Shown: positions 10,788 through 20,119, numbered from the stretch's first letter. The stretch: DNA of 64,000 bases from JAHJQZ01 sp963676075 (GCA_963676075.2 CAXXNZ010000011.1:558001-622000); one strand, 5' to 3'. A program made the numbers and translations. The notes: a model not told the origin generated them from the letters alone.

Positions 10788-11834
10788 TCAGGAATAGCGG
10801 TAGGGCCGACCAGCCTTGGCCATGACCTCGTTGTAGTCCTTGAAGATCTGCACGACCTTGGCCTTTGTCTCGGACTCGGCGGCGATCTCGTCCCAGAACT
10901 TGTGTGCGGCGTCCTCGACGGTCGCCCATTCGGCATCCGGAATCGAGGTCAGTTCCATCTTGGTGCCGCCGACGCGCAGCGAAGCCTCGCCACCCCAGTA
11001 CCACCACTGGCGGTAATAGTGCGATTGCTCCATGCACACCTGCAACAGAGCCTTCAAATCCTCCGGCACCTCGTTCCAGCGGTCCATATTGGCGAAGAAA
11101 TGGCCGATCCAGGCACCGGAGATGTTGTTGGTGAGGAAATACGGCGTCACATTGGCCCAGCCGACCGTATAGTCCTCGGTGATGCCCGACCAGGCGATGC
11201 CGTCGAGTTCACCGGTCTGCACCGCGACTTCGGCGTCTTCATAGGCGATGTTGACCGGCACGACGCCGAACTGGCTCATGAAACGGCCGGCGGTCGGGAA
11301 GGTGTAGACCCTGAGGCCCTGCAGGTCGGCAAGCGAGTTGATCGGCTTGCGGGTATTGAAATGGCACGGATCCCAGGAGCCGGCCGAGATGTGCTTGACC
11401 CCGACCTTGGCATATTCTTCTTCCCAGATTTCCTTGAGCCCGTACTGGTTGAACAGTACCGGCACATCGAGCGAGTAGCGGGTGGCGAAGGGGAAGTAGC
11501 CGCCGAACACGGTGACCTCGGTCGGCGAGGCCATGGAATCGTCGTCGGACTGCACGGCATCAATGGTGCCGCGTTGCATGGCGCGAAACAACTCGCCGGT
11601 GGGGACCAGGGAGTCGGCGGTGAACAGCTCGATCTGCATGCGGTCGCCAGCAATCTTGTTGAACATGTCGATTGCGGGCTTGGCCACGTGTTCGCTGAGC
11701 GCTGGCCCGGCATAGGTCTGCAGCCGCCACTTGATCGTGGGCTGCGCCTTGACCGCGGGTGCGGCAAGCGCGGTGGTGCCGGCTGCCGCCGCACCCACAC
11801 TGAATGTCTTCAGAAAGTTGCGTCTCGATGTCAT
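10788..11834 (-). CDS. dctP: TRAP transporter substrate-binding protein DctP
   Basis: Periplasmic binding protein of a TRAP carboxylate importer, 348 residues. The N-terminus carries a twin-arginine signal (SRRNFLKTFSVG, then AAPAVKA), so it is probably Tat-exported. The mature protein shows the DctP fold and the family region DLQGLRVYTFPTAGRFM with the carboxylate-contacting Arg expected there. The ATG at 11834 has AAGGAG seven bases upstream. It is the third gene of dctQ-dctM-dctP. The long aromatic stretch YYRQWWYWGG is seen in the TakP-like branch that binds 2-oxo acids, but the ligand is not established. Confidence 0.9.
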   Translation of the reverse strand: MTSRRNFLKTFSVGAAAAGTTALAAPAVKAQPTIKWRLQTYAGPALSEHVAKPAIDMFNKIAGDRMQIELFTADSLVPTGELFRAMQRGTIDAVQSDDDSMASPTEVTVFGGYFPFATRYSLDVPVLFNQYGLKEIWEEEYAKVGVKHISAGSWDPCHFNTRKPINSLADLQGLRVYTFPTAGRFMSQFGVVPVNIAYEDAEVAVQTGELDGIAWSGITEDYTVGWANVTPYFLTNNISGAWIGHFFANMDRWNEVPEDLKALLQVCMEQSHYYRQWWYWGGEASLRVGGTKMELTSIPDAEWATVEDAAHKFWDEIAAESETKAKVVQIFKDYNEVMAKAGRPYRYS

Positions 11835-11924
11835 CTGACGTCTCCTTGGGTCTTGGTTTGGGCTTTCGCCCGATCAGACGGCTCGCGCCGCCTCCGTCCC
11901 ACTCGCTGCCGGCCCCTCGGAACG

Positions 11925-13247
11925 TCACGGTTGATAGATGTTGTGTGGCAGCCAGAGTGCGATTTCGGGGAAGACCATGACAATCGACAGGGCGACGATC
12001 ATCACGGCGACAAAGGGAAAAATGGAGCGATAGATGTCGGCCATCCCGATCTCGGGAGGCGCCATGGCGCGCATCAGGAAGAGGTTGTAGCCGAAGGGCG
12101 GCGTCATATAGGCGATCTGGGTGGTGATCGTGTAGAGGACGCCGTACCAGATGAGGTCGAACCCGAGCAGCCGCACCAGCGGGATGTAGAGCGGCGCGAC
12201 GATCACCAGCATGGCCGTGTCGTCCAGGAACGTGCCCATGATGATGAAGGTCAGCTGCATGATGATGAGAATCACCCAGGGCGACAGGTGCAGCTGGCCG
12301 ACGAAGATGCCCTCGATGGCCTTGACCGCGCCGAGACCGTCGAACACGGCACCGAAGCCGAGCGCCGCTAGGATGATCCACATGAACATGCAGGAGATCA
12401 GCAGCGTCTTGCGGATCGAGTTCTCGAACACGACCCGGTTCATACGACCGCGCACGATGGCGGCGATGAAAGCCGCGATAGCGCCGATGGCGGCGCTTTC
12501 GGTCAGTGAGGTTATCCCCCTGACGAACGGGATCATCATGGCGAAGAAGATGACGAGCGGCAGCACGCCGGCGCTCAACAGCTTCAGCTTTTCGCCCATC
12601 GGCATGTCGCGTTCTTCAGGCGGCAGGACCGGCCCGAGCTTTGGCTGAATGACACAGCGGACAAGGATGTAGACGATGAACAGGCCGGCCATCATCAGGC
12701 CGGGGAAGATGCCGGCGAGCCAGAGCTGACTGACGGGCTGACGGGCGATCATCGAATAGAGCACCAGCACCACCGAGGGCGGCACCAGGATGCCGAGCGA
12801 GGAGCCCGCCTGGATGACGCCGGTCACCATGATCTTGTCGTAGCCGCGCTTCAAAAGTTCGGGCAGCGCGATGGTGGTGCCGATGGCCATGCCGGCGACC
12901 GACAACCCGTTCATGGCCGAGATCAGCACCATCAACAGGATGGTGCCGATGGCGAGCCCCCCGGGGACCGGCCCCATCCACACGTGGAACATCTTGTAGA
13001 GGTCGTCGGCGATCCGGCTTTCGCTCAGGACATAGCCCATGAGGATGAACATCGGCAGCGTCAAAAGCGGATACCAGTTCATCAGGCCGATGGCGGCAGT
13101 AAACGGCACATCGACGCCGCCGACGCCCCACAACAGGATGGCCGAGAGAGAGCCCACCGCCCCGATTGCTCCGAAGACGCGCTGCCCCGTCAATAGCAGC
13201 ATCATCATGGACAGGAACATGAAAAGGGCGATGAACTCGTAAGACAT
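11925..13247 (-). CDS. dctM: TRAP transporter large permease DctM
   Basis: Twelve-helix ion-coupled membrane subunit, 440 residues, of a TRAP transporter. Recognisable features are MFILMGYVLSESRIADDLYK near the N-terminus, the GSSLGILVPPSVVLVLYSM loop, and MGTFLDDTAMLVIVAPLYIP in the second half. It starts 15 bases after the small permease gene and is followed by dctP after 90 bases. Confidence 0.93.
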   Translation of the reverse strand: MSYEFIALFMFLSMMMLLLTGQRVFGAIGAVGSLSAILLWGVGGVDVPFTAAIGLMNWYPLLTLPMFILMGYVLSESRIADDLYKMFHVWMGPVPGGLAIGTILLMVLISAMNGLSVAGMAIGTTIALPELLKRGYDKIMVTGVIQAGSSLGILVPPSVVLVLYSMIARQPVSQLWLAGIFPGLMMAGLFIVYILVRCVIQPKLGPVLPPEERDMPMGEKLKLLSAGVLPLVIFFAMMIPFVRGITSLTESAAIGAIAAFIAAIVRGRMNRVVFENSIRKTLLISCMFMWIILAALGFGAVFDGLGAVKAIEGIFVGQLHLSPWVILIIMQLTFIIMGTFLDDTAMLVIVAPLYIPLVRLLGFDLIWYGVLYTITTQIAYMTPPFGYNLFLMRAMAPPEIGMADIYRSIFPFVAVMIVALSIVMVFPEIALWLPHNIYQP

Positions 13248-13262
13248 GAAACTGAACCGGTT

Positions 13263-13913
13263 CTAGAGTTCTTCGCCTCGAACCCGTGCGATGTCCTTGA
13301 TGAGTTCGGCGAGCGCCTGCGCCAACATCAGGACGAAGCCGAGGACCATGATGAGCTTGATCGGCCACATGACGGGCCGCCAGGCGGTCGGCGAACGCTC
13401 AAAGGTGCCGAACAGCTCGCGCGCCGCATCCGGTCCGCCGGTAACGAAAGCGACGCCCAGATCCCAGAAATAGTGGAAGGGTTCGACGCCGTAATAGCCG
13501 AGCGAATAGGCCGTCGAGCCGACGCCGCCGATCAGCAGCACCACGAGGAAAAAGATCAGGCAGAAGACGGTGACGGTATCGATGAGCGCCTTGTTCCGCG
13601 CCGACCAGTTTCCGTAAAACAGGTCCATGCGCACGTGGGAGTCGTCGGCCTGCTGCATGGAATAGGGCCCGCCCAGAACGTAGTAGGCGACCATGATGAA
13701 CTGCGCCATTTCCATGGTCCACAGCGAGGGCTGGAAGAAGGTCTTGGAAATCGAGGACCAGAGCAGCACACCCATCATCGGGAAGATGAGATAGATGGCG
13801 AACCGCCCGACGCGATAGCTGATCGCATCCACGACCCGGACGAAGACGACGAGAGGGCTCGGTATCGAAGCTTCACGCCAGCCGACCCTGCCCAGTTCCA
13901 ACTCGGTTGTCAT
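13263..13913 (-). CDS. dctQ: TRAP transporter small permease DctQ
   Basis: Four-helix small membrane subunit, 216 residues, that pairs with DctM. Helices lie at about 38-58, 70-90, 115-138 and 180-203. The MAQFIMVAYYVLGGPYSM and DSHVRMDLFY stretches are typical of the family. It is first in the operon, with AGGAGG seven bases before the ATG at 13913. Slightly longer than many DctQ proteins because of an insertion between helices 3 and 4. Confidence 0.88.
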   Translation of the reverse strand: MTTELELGRVGWREASIPSPLVVFVRVVDAISYRVGRFAIYLIFPMMGVLLWSSISKTFFQPSLWTMEMAQFIMVAYYVLGGPYSMQQADDSHVRMDLFYGNWSARNKALIDTVTVFCLIFFLVVLLIGGVGSTAYSLGYYGVEPFHYFWDLGVAFVTGGPDAARELFGTFERSPTAWRPVMWPIKLIMVLGFVLMLAQALAELIKDIARVRGEEL

Positions 13914-14894
13914 CGTAGCGCCTCCTGGTTTTGCCTATCCCGCGACGGCGGGGAATGGAGCGCGTTAATGACGGATCTCGGCATGCCTACTATTTAGGCA
14001 TACTTCTTCAATGCTCGCGCTTCAGGCAAAATCAATTCATAGGCATGTGAAATGAGGTACAAGTGCACTCAACGCATATGAGCCATGCATTTCCGTGACG
14101 TCGTCAGAATGCCGCAGCCAAACTGCGCTGCTTTGGGCCGACTTGTCCCAGAGGAAAACACCCGGCGATCACGGTGCAGCAGAACGCCCGCATGATGCCA
14201 CTGCGTCCGGCCCAGATTTCAATGCGGCCGGCATCGGATTCGATAGGAAAACTCGGACAGGCCCTGACCGCCTGCCCCAGGGGACATGCTGCAACTCATT
14301 GTTTAAATTGATTATATTCTGGCGTCGTCGCGTCGGCTCTCTTTCTTCACTGTCATGCGGCCAACCTCTGGACCTGCTCGTCACCCGAATATCCCGAAGC
14401 AGTACGGGCGTTGCCGATGCACCTTCGCGCCCATCGCAATTCGGCGAGTTCATGGGCGCCAATGCACCTGCGACACGCCGCCATCGGATCGACGTGTCGT
14501 TCCAGGGCATTGACCTTCAGGCGACAATACGTAGCAGCTTGGAATGAGGCTCCATGCAGGCCGTTCGAGCAGCGCCAAACCCGACCGCCTGCGAACATAT
14601 ACTCCGAAGGAGCCGAATCCGGCTTGGAACACCCGGCAATGGCGATTGACTTTGTTCGAGCCGCACTCTGCCAGCACTTGCTATCCGGCCTCGCAAATAT
14701 CCGTCGGCGGCAGTCGAGCGAAGGTTCTCTCTGTTCGGTGGACTTGGCATGCCTGAGGATCTGCGCAAGTCGGATCTGATTTTTATGAAACGCACCTAAT
14801 GTTCGAGTAAGTAATAACCACAATAGCGCGCGTACTTACTTGCCCTTCCAGCTGTTGGATGCAACGAAATCAGCCTTTCCGCCAGGCGGAGCTG
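13914..14894. other. Long intergenic stretch without a recognisable gene
   Basis: About 980 bases separate the TRAP operon from the SGNH-type gene. The left end holds the TRAP promoter and an inverted repeat. Open frames on both strands (for example minus 14353-14823) have compositions and sequences that match no family I recognise and lack convincing ribosome-binding sites. The stretch around 14300-14330 is AT-rich. It may hold decayed genes. Confidence 0.45.
13983..14001. promoter_or_regulatory. Candidate operator of the TRAP operon
   Basis: ATGCCTA-N5-TAGGCAT is a perfect seven-base inverted repeat 70 bases upstream of dctQ. A further copy of one half (CATAGGCATG) occurs at 14038-14047. 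Dyads of this size suit a GntR- or IclR-type dimer, but no such regulator gene is adjacent. Confidence 0.5.
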
Positions 14895-15731
14895 ATGAGA
14901 ATACTCATTTTATCAATCGCTTTTATATGTCTAATTTCGTCAGCCGCGGCTGACGGATGGGAAAACTTCAAAGCGCAGACAACGGCAACTGTTGAGGTGC
15001 GTGGAGCGCCTGGCCCATACGATCCGATCGCCAGGATTCCGGCACGGACGAACGTGACCGTCGGCGCATGCTTCAAGGAAGGCACCTGGTGCGAGATCAC
15101 CAGCGGCGACATAAATGGCTACGCCGACGCCACACTCCTCAAGAGCGGCAACCAGACTGTAAAGGAAAAGTACGAGGCCTATTGGCAGGGTTTGCTCGCC
15201 GCCAGTGTCTATACCTCGCCGTTCATTTGGACCGAGGGCGATAGCTACATGCGGGGTGCTTACGGCATCAACTTGTATGAAATGATCGCGTCATCGACCG
15301 GACGAGTGCTGGAAAGCACAGCTCAAGGTGGGTCCGATATGGATGGCATTTCCCAAAGGATGCTGTCGCCCTCAACTGCCAAATTTCGATCACGGATTAC
15401 TGTCGTCTGGGATGGGGCTTCAAACGGTCTGATCACCGTGAAAGATTACGTCGATCTTCTTGAGGAAGGCATCGATCAATTGGGGCATGACCACTTCGTC
15501 GTTATACCGGCGATGGCAGGAGATGACCTCAAGGCAATTGCGAAAGAATTCAAGTCTCGCTGGCCGGATAACACTCTCGATTGGCGCGACGTGTTTGGCG
15601 ATCATCCCGGCACACAACCTCCTGATGATCTTCTCGCAAAACCCCAAGAAGACAAAACCCATCTGGGAAAGCCTGCGCTTCAGCAAATGGCGATCGCAAT
15701 AGGGGCGTACATCCGCTCCAAAGGTTGGTAG
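14895..15731 (+). CDS. Secreted SH3b plus SGNH-type hydrolase-like protein
   Basis: Predicted exported protein of 278 residues. It has a signal peptide (MRILILSIAFICLISSAAA), then a bacterial SH3-like domain (about 25-90; VEVRGAPGPYDPIARIPA and GTWCEITSGDINGYAD). The C-terminal domain has a GDS-type block (WTEGDSYMRGAYG) and a late D-x-x-H block (DKTHLGKPALQQM), as in SGNH/GDSL esterases. The ATG at 14895 is chosen because the signal peptide starts there and GGAG lies just upstream. An ATG at 14859 is possible. Substrate unknown; neighbours give no clue. DUF-type SGNH relatives act on cell-envelope acyl groups, but that is only analogy. Confidence 0.65.
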   Translation: MRILILSIAFICLISSAAADGWENFKAQTTATVEVRGAPGPYDPIARIPARTNVTVGACFKEGTWCEITSGDINGYADATLLKSGNQTVKEKYEAYWQGLLAASVYTSPFIWTEGDSYMRGAYGINLYEMIASSTGRVLESTAQGGSDMDGISQRMLSPSTAKFRSRITVVWDGASNGLITVKDYVDLLEEGIDQLGHDHFVVIPAMAGDDLKAIAKEFKSRWPDNTLDWRDVFGDHPGTQPPDDLLAKPQEDKTHLGKPALQQMAIAIGAYIRSKGW

Positions 15732-15979
15732 CGCGGTAGCAGGCATCCAATATCTCAGTGGAACCGTCGCACTCGGAGTTGCAGCCTATCGATCCTCGAA
15801 CCGACCTTAGCCGCCGCCGGCGATTTCGTGGAAATCGAGGTCAGTCCTGTGGTGCACATGTCAATCTTCAGCCTGCTTGCGAAGGAACGTCACCTTTGCA
15901 GGATCACTTGATCAGCAAAACATCAGTTTCGAGATCGCGCCCCGGACTCTCGAATGACCGGACGTGCGCAAGCGGTCGA

Positions 15980-16807
15980 CTATCTGGCCTTCCCCGCTTG
16001 ACTGAAGAACTGCCCACGAGGCCGATCGCCCGGCGACCTGTTCGCAAATCGCGGACCTGACGGCGGCTCATCGGGTTTTCCTCCCGGCGGATGGTGGAAG
16101 ATCCGGAAGCCTTTGAGCACAAGCTTGATGGCCTCGAAATGGATGCCGGCAGTGACCTTGAAGGTCATCAGAGGGTGGCTCAGAAGCGCCTTGATCAAAG
16201 CCGCATCCGTGAGCGGCGTTCGCTTGCCAGTAAAACTTGCCTTGAGAAGCGGCCCCTCTACATCGTCCTCGTTGATCAGTACCTGCACGGTATCGCCCGG
16301 CTGCCGAATGACGAAATTGTAGCGGCACTGCATCGGCATGAACGGTGAGACAAAAAACGCCTTGTCGCAAGAATGCCGAACCGTTTCCGTCGCCTCTTCC
16401 GCCGGCAGCACATAAGCGTGGCGTTCGCCATGGGTATTGCGCACTTCGTAGATGGCCGCCCGCAGGGTCTCGTCCTGATCATGGCAGTAATAGACGCTCA
16501 GCGGATTGAACACATAGCCGAACATGCGCGGATAGCAGAGCAGGCGGACCGGACCATCGGCCTCTATCCCGGCTTCACGCAGCTGCGAGGCGATCCATGC
16601 GCGCAGGTCCTTGCCGTCTCCGTGGTCCTTTTCGTGAAAGGACAGCAAGCCGGGCCGGCCGATGCGCAACATGCGCAGGCTCGATTTCATCGCATCCAGC
16701 TCGTCGAGATCGATCAGCAACGAAAACACCCGGTACGCCAACCGGTGCTGTTTTGGGCGAAGGCGCTGATGAACAACAAGGCCCATATAGATCCCGGACT
16801 TGAACAT
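15980..16807 (-). CDS. DUF1365 domain protein
   Basis: 275-residue cytoplasmic protein of the DUF1365 family. Conserved stretches are HRLAYRVFSLLIDLDEL near the start, YPRMFGYVFNPLSVYYCHD in the middle and KAFFVSPFMPMQCRYNF. The family has no settled biochemical activity. Its gene is regularly found beside an FAD amine-oxidase-like gene, ChrR and a cyclopropane-fatty-acid-synthase-like gene, and it has been linked to fatty-acid modification under oxidative stress. Here its ATG at 16807 shares one base with the stop of the FAD gene (TGATG), so the two are translationally coupled. The tail after residue 245 is proline/arginine-rich and unconserved. Confidence 0.85.
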   Translation of the reverse strand: MFKSGIYMGLVVHQRLRPKQHRLAYRVFSLLIDLDELDAMKSSLRMLRIGRPGLLSFHEKDHGDGKDLRAWIASQLREAGIEADGPVRLLCYPRMFGYVFNPLSVYYCHDQDETLRAAIYEVRNTHGERHAYVLPAEEATETVRHSCDKAFFVSPFMPMQCRYNFVIRQPGDTVQVLINEDDVEGPLLKASFTGKRTPLTDAALIKALLSHPLMTFKVTAGIHFEAIKLVLKGFRIFHHPPGGKPDEPPSGPRFANRSPGDRPRGQFFSQAGKAR

Positions 16808-18162
16808 CACTCGGCGGCCATCGACAGCTCGGGCATGGCAGGCATTCGGCCGGATTCATTGGCAACGGTCCAGGGACGGCGCACGCCGAACCGTTCTGCA
16901 ACATCAAGACCCGACTGCAGAGCGTCCTCGTGAAAACCGTAACCGAAATAAGCGCCGCAAAAGAAGGTCTGGCGGCGCCCCTGCAACCGCCAGAGTTCGC
17001 CCTGCGCGTCGAGCGCCCCCTGATCGAAGACCGGATGCGTATAGGAGAACTGTCGCTTGATGGCGCTGTCGCGGGGTTCGCGTGGCGGATTGAGCGACAG
17101 GAAGATATTCTGACGTTTGTCGAGACCCTGCAGGGCGTTCATCCAGTAGGTGACGGTCAGTTCAGCCCCGGCATCGGCCGCGTCATTGCCGAGATAATTC
17201 CAGCTCGCCCAGGCGGCGCGGCGCTTGGGCATAAGGCTCTTGTCCTCATGCAGCACCGCGCGATTGTCCGAATAGCGGAAGGCGCTGAGCAGTCGGGACT
17301 CTAGCGGATCGGCATCGGCAAGAAGCCTGTGTGACACGTCGGCATGGGTTGCGAGAACGACATCGTCGAACGCGGACTCTTTACCGTTAGCATCGGTGAT
17401 CGTCACACCCGCCGGGCCGCGCACAATGCGGGCAGCGCCTCCGGCGACAGCAACCCGATCTCCGAGCGCGACCGTCAGTGCCGATACATAGGATCGGCTG
17501 CCGCCGCTAACCGTCCGCCACGTCGTCGGGCGGCCGATGCGGAAAAGGTTGTGATTGGAGAAAAAGCGCACGAAGGCGCCCATCGGGAAGTCGCGGATCG
17601 TTGCCGCGGAACACGACCAGATCGCCGCACACATCGGCAGGATGTGATGATCGACAAGTTCCTTCGAATAGCCATGCCGGTCGAGAAAGGCGCCGAGCGT
17701 CATCCCGGCAATCTCGCTCTTGTCGAGCAGGCTTTCGGCATGCCGGTAGAATTTGACGATATCGCGCAGCATCAGCCAATAGGCCGGACGGACCAGATTA
17801 CCGTATTGGGCGAAGATGCCGCCAAGGTTGCTCGAATACTCGAATCCACCATCGTCGACCGAAGCCGAAAAGGACATGGCCGCCAGCTTGGTTTTGACGC
17901 CAAGGTGATCGAGCAGAGCCTGGAAATTTGGATAGTTGCCGGGATTGTAGACGATGAACCCTGTGTCGACAGCGATCGTACCGTTTTTCGTCTCGACGTC
18001 GACGGTGTTTGCATGGCCGCCAAGTCGGTCTTCAGCCTCGAAAATCGTAACATCGTGCTTTTGGCCAAGCAGCCAGGCGGCAGAAAGTCCGGCTATGCCC
18101 GCGCCGACAACGGCGATTTTCCGGGGCTGGCCAAACTGTGAGAATTCTAGACTGTGGTGCAT
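16807..18162 (-). CDS. FAD-dependent amine-oxidase-like oxidoreductase
   Basis: 451-residue flavoprotein with an N-terminal dinucleotide-binding motif (KIAVVGAGIAGLSAAWLL), the GGHANTVDV segment after the second strand, and a C-terminal FAD-contacting region (FFCGAYFGYGFHEDALQSG). It belongs to the NAD(P)/FAD oxidoreductase group that accompanies DUF1365 and ChrR and is distantly related to phytoene desaturases and monoamine oxidases. The ATG at 18162 begins nearer the Rossmann motif than the one at 18189 and is preferred. Probably part of the ECF sigma regulon with the downstream DUF1365 gene. Substrate unknown. Confidence 0.85.
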   Translation of the reverse strand: MHHSLEFSQFGQPRKIAVVGAGIAGLSAAWLLGQKHDVTIFEAEDRLGGHANTVDVETKNGTIAVDTGFIVYNPGNYPNFQALLDHLGVKTKLAAMSFSASVDDGGFEYSSNLGGIFAQYGNLVRPAYWLMLRDIVKFYRHAESLLDKSEIAGMTLGAFLDRHGYSKELVDHHILPMCAAIWSCSAATIRDFPMGAFVRFFSNHNLFRIGRPTTWRTVSGGSRSYVSALTVALGDRVAVAGGAARIVRGPAGVTITDANGKESAFDDVVLATHADVSHRLLADADPLESRLLSAFRYSDNRAVLHEDKSLMPKRRAAWASWNYLGNDAADAGAELTVTYWMNALQGLDKRQNIFLSLNPPREPRDSAIKRQFSYTHPVFDQGALDAQGELWRLQGRRQTFFCGAYFGYGFHEDALQSGLDVAERFGVRRPWTVANESGRMPAMPELSMAAE

Positions 18163-18181
18163 CTGGGCTCGCGATCCTGTT

Positions 18182-18210
18182 TGATCCATATACGGGCGCC
18201 GGACTCATCT
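18182..18210 (+). promoter_or_regulatory. Possible ECF-type promoter of the sigma factor gene
   Basis: TGATCC at 18182-18187 matches the -35 element of RpoE/ChrR-controlled promoters described in Rhodobacter. A TCATCT lies 17 bases further, a poor match to a -10. It would place transcription in the 210-base gap before the sigma gene and imply autoregulation. Confidence 0.3.
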
Positions 18211-18372
18211 GGATGCGTTTCCAGCAAAATTTTCTGCAAAGCAAATCCGATTTGCCACCTTGCCCGTATCAGGGACATGAGTTCACATGCACTTGTCTTC
18301 GATGTCGGCCTGCAACGGGATGGATTTCTGTCCACCCTGCCGGCACGCCGTGAAAAAAAGAAGCAGGTCATT

Positions 18373-18969
18373 ATGCCAGTGAACGAAACGGCCACGCCGG
18401 AAGCATCGCTGGAGCTTAATGCGCGCATGTCGGCGAATATCCTCGCCATCGCGCAGTCCGCAGATCGCGCCGCATTCCGGGCAGTGTTCGAGTTCTACGC
18501 GCCGCGGGTCAAAAGCTTTCTCATGCGCTCAGGCGGCGATACCGCTCGTGCCGAAGAGGTGACGCAGGAAACCATGGTCGCCGTCTGGCGAAAGGCGCAT
18601 CTGTTCGATCCGCAAAAGGCCAGCGCCGCCACCTGGATCTTCACCATTGCCCGAAATCTGAGGATCGATGCCTACCGCAAGGAGCGGCGCCCCGAGATCG
18701 ATCCCGAAGATCCTGCTCTGCAGATCAGCCCGCCCGCCGATGCAATGAGCGAACTGGCCGGCGCCCAGGACGCGGCCGCACTGGCCGGTGCCCTGGCCGA
18801 GTTAGGCCCGGATGACCGTCAATTGCTTGAACTGGCCTATTACAAGGACCGTTCGCAGTCCCAGATCGCCTCCGAGCTCGGCTTGCCGCTCGGAACCGTC
18901 AAATCACGCATGCGCCAGATCTACGCCAGACTGCGCAACCGCCTTGAACATCTCGAACGAGACACATAA
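18373..18969 (+). CDS. rpoE: ECF11-type RNA polymerase sigma factor (RpoE-like)
   Basis: 198-residue extracytoplasmic-function sigma factor. Region 2 spans about 30-100 (FRAVFEFYAPRVKSFL, AEEVTQETMVAVWRKAH, ATWIFTIARNLRIDAYR) and region 4 about 140-195, with the HTH in SQSQIASELGLPLGTVKSRM. It is followed with a one-base overlap (TAATG) by a ChrR-type anti-sigma gene, the arrangement of the singlet-oxygen-responsive RpoE-ChrR pair of Rhodobacter. The ATG at 18373 gives the normal ECF length; upstream in-frame ATGs would add up to 73 unconserved residues. Confidence 0.93.
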   Translation: MPVNETATPEASLELNARMSANILAIAQSADRAAFRAVFEFYAPRVKSFLMRSGGDTARAEEVTQETMVAVWRKAHLFDPQKASAATWIFTIARNLRIDAYRKERRPEIDPEDPALQISPPADAMSELAGAQDAAALAGALAELGPDDRQLLELAYYKDRSQSQIASELGLPLGTVKSRMRQIYARLRNRLEHLERDT

Positions 18970-19625
18970 TGACGCAGTCGCACCACATCAGCGATGAACT
19001 GTTGATGGCCTACGAGGCGGGAAGCCTCGCTGAAGGCTGGAGCCTGGCGGTCGCCACGCATCTGGCATTCTGCCCGGAGTGCCGCGCACGCGCCCACACC
19101 GCTTCGGCGGTCGGTGGCGCTCTGCTGGACACGCTCGAAACAAGCCCTGTCGCAGCGTCTTCGTTCGATCAGGTCATGGCGATGATCGATGCGCCACAGG
19201 ATCTAACCGAGACTATAACTCCTTCAACCGAACGCATCACGGGCACCGTTCCCTCGCCGCTTCGCGCCTATGTCGGCGCCGATCTCGACGCGATCAGCTG
19301 GAAACGCATCGGCACGGCCGGCCACCAGGCGCTGATCCCGACCGGCGACAGCGAAACCTCGGTAAGGCTGCTGCGTATCCCTGCGGGCTCACCCGTGCCC
19401 GAGCATGGCCATCGCGGTCTCGAATTGACCGTCATCTTGCGCGGAACGCTGGTTGATGGCGACGAGCGTTTTGGCGTCGGTGAAATCGAGGAAGCGGATT
19501 CGGATCTGGAGCACACACCTTGCGCTGGTGAGGGAGAGGAATGCATCTGCCTCGCGGTCACCGACGCGCCGTTGAAATTCCGCAGCCTCGTGGTGCGGCT
19601 CGCACAGCCATTCCTGGGAATCTGA
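18969..19625 (+). CDS. chrR: ChrR-type zinc anti-sigma factor with cupin domain
   Basis: 218-residue anti-sigma factor that should hold the adjacent ECF sigma inactive until singlet oxygen or organic peroxide stress. All zinc ligands of the anti-sigma domain are at the same positions as in the Rhodobacter protein: H6, H31, C35 and C38 (HLAFCPEC). The C-terminal cupin has its metal ligands H146, H148, E152 and H182 (PEHGHRGLE and DLEHTP). Translation is coupled to the sigma gene. The full ligand set suggests it is functional. Confidence 0.93.
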   Translation: MTQSHHISDELLMAYEAGSLAEGWSLAVATHLAFCPECRARAHTASAVGGALLDTLETSPVAASSFDQVMAMIDAPQDLTETITPSTERITGTVPSPLRAYVGADLDAISWKRIGTAGHQALIPTGDSETSVRLLRIPAGSPVPEHGHRGLELTVILRGTLVDGDERFGVGEIEEADSDLEHTPCAGEGEECICLAVTDAPLKFRSLVVRLAQPFLGI

Positions 19626-19638
19626 ACCGGAGAGAACC

Positions 19639-20046
19639 ATGCTCGCCTATGGCGTCGCCTACGCGGCCACCGCGATCTGCTTTTTCGTGCTCGACTTCAT
19701 CTGGCTGTCGACGGCAACCGGTCTTATTTACAAACCCATGCTCGGGTCCCTGCTCGCACCGGAGCCATCACTGCCGGTCGCGGGCCTGTTTTATCTGTTC
19801 TATGTGGTCGGACTTGTCGTTTTCGCGGTGATGCCGGCGGCGAACGCCGGCTCATGGCTGATGGCGCTCGGCCTGGGTGCCCTGCTCGGGCTTGTCGCCT
19901 ACGGAACCTATGACATCACCAACCTGTCGACGCTGCGCGACTGGCCGGTCGCCGTCTCGCTCATCGACCTCGCCTGGGGCACGACAGTGAGCGCGATTGC
20001 CGCCCTCGCCGGTTATTCGGCGCTACGTATTACCGGCGCTGGCTAG
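19639..20046 (+). CDS. DUF2177 family membrane protein
   Basis: 135-residue integral membrane protein with four hydrophobic segments (about 5-25, 45-68, 72-92 and 108-130) and the family stretch GLVAYGTYDITNLSTLRDWP. Members recur in ChrR/DUF1365 clusters, probably as part of the stress regulon. It starts 13 bases after chrR, preceded by CCGGAGAG, and is likely co-transcribed with rpoE-chrR. Biochemical role unknown. Confidence 0.85.
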   Translation: MLAYGVAYAATAICFFVLDFIWLSTATGLIYKPMLGSLLAPEPSLPVAGLFYLFYVVGLVVFAVMPAANAGSWLMALGLGALLGLVAYGTYDITNLSTLRDWPVAVSLIDLAWGTTVSAIAALAGYSALRITGAG

Positions 20047-20119
20047 ACTTCGCGCATAGCTGCGCAACCTGTGGCGTTTGCTTCAGATCTTGACCAGCAG
20101 CGCCTAAGGCCAACCGGAT

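Noticed and set aside
10761..12371. 536-codon open frame on the plus strand
   Set aside because: Antisense to dctP and dctM; no recognisable domain.
14353..14823. 156-codon minus-strand frame in the gap before the SGNH-type gene
   Set aside because: No family resemblance, no clear ribosome-binding site, and overlapping frames of similar length on both strands; treated as chance.
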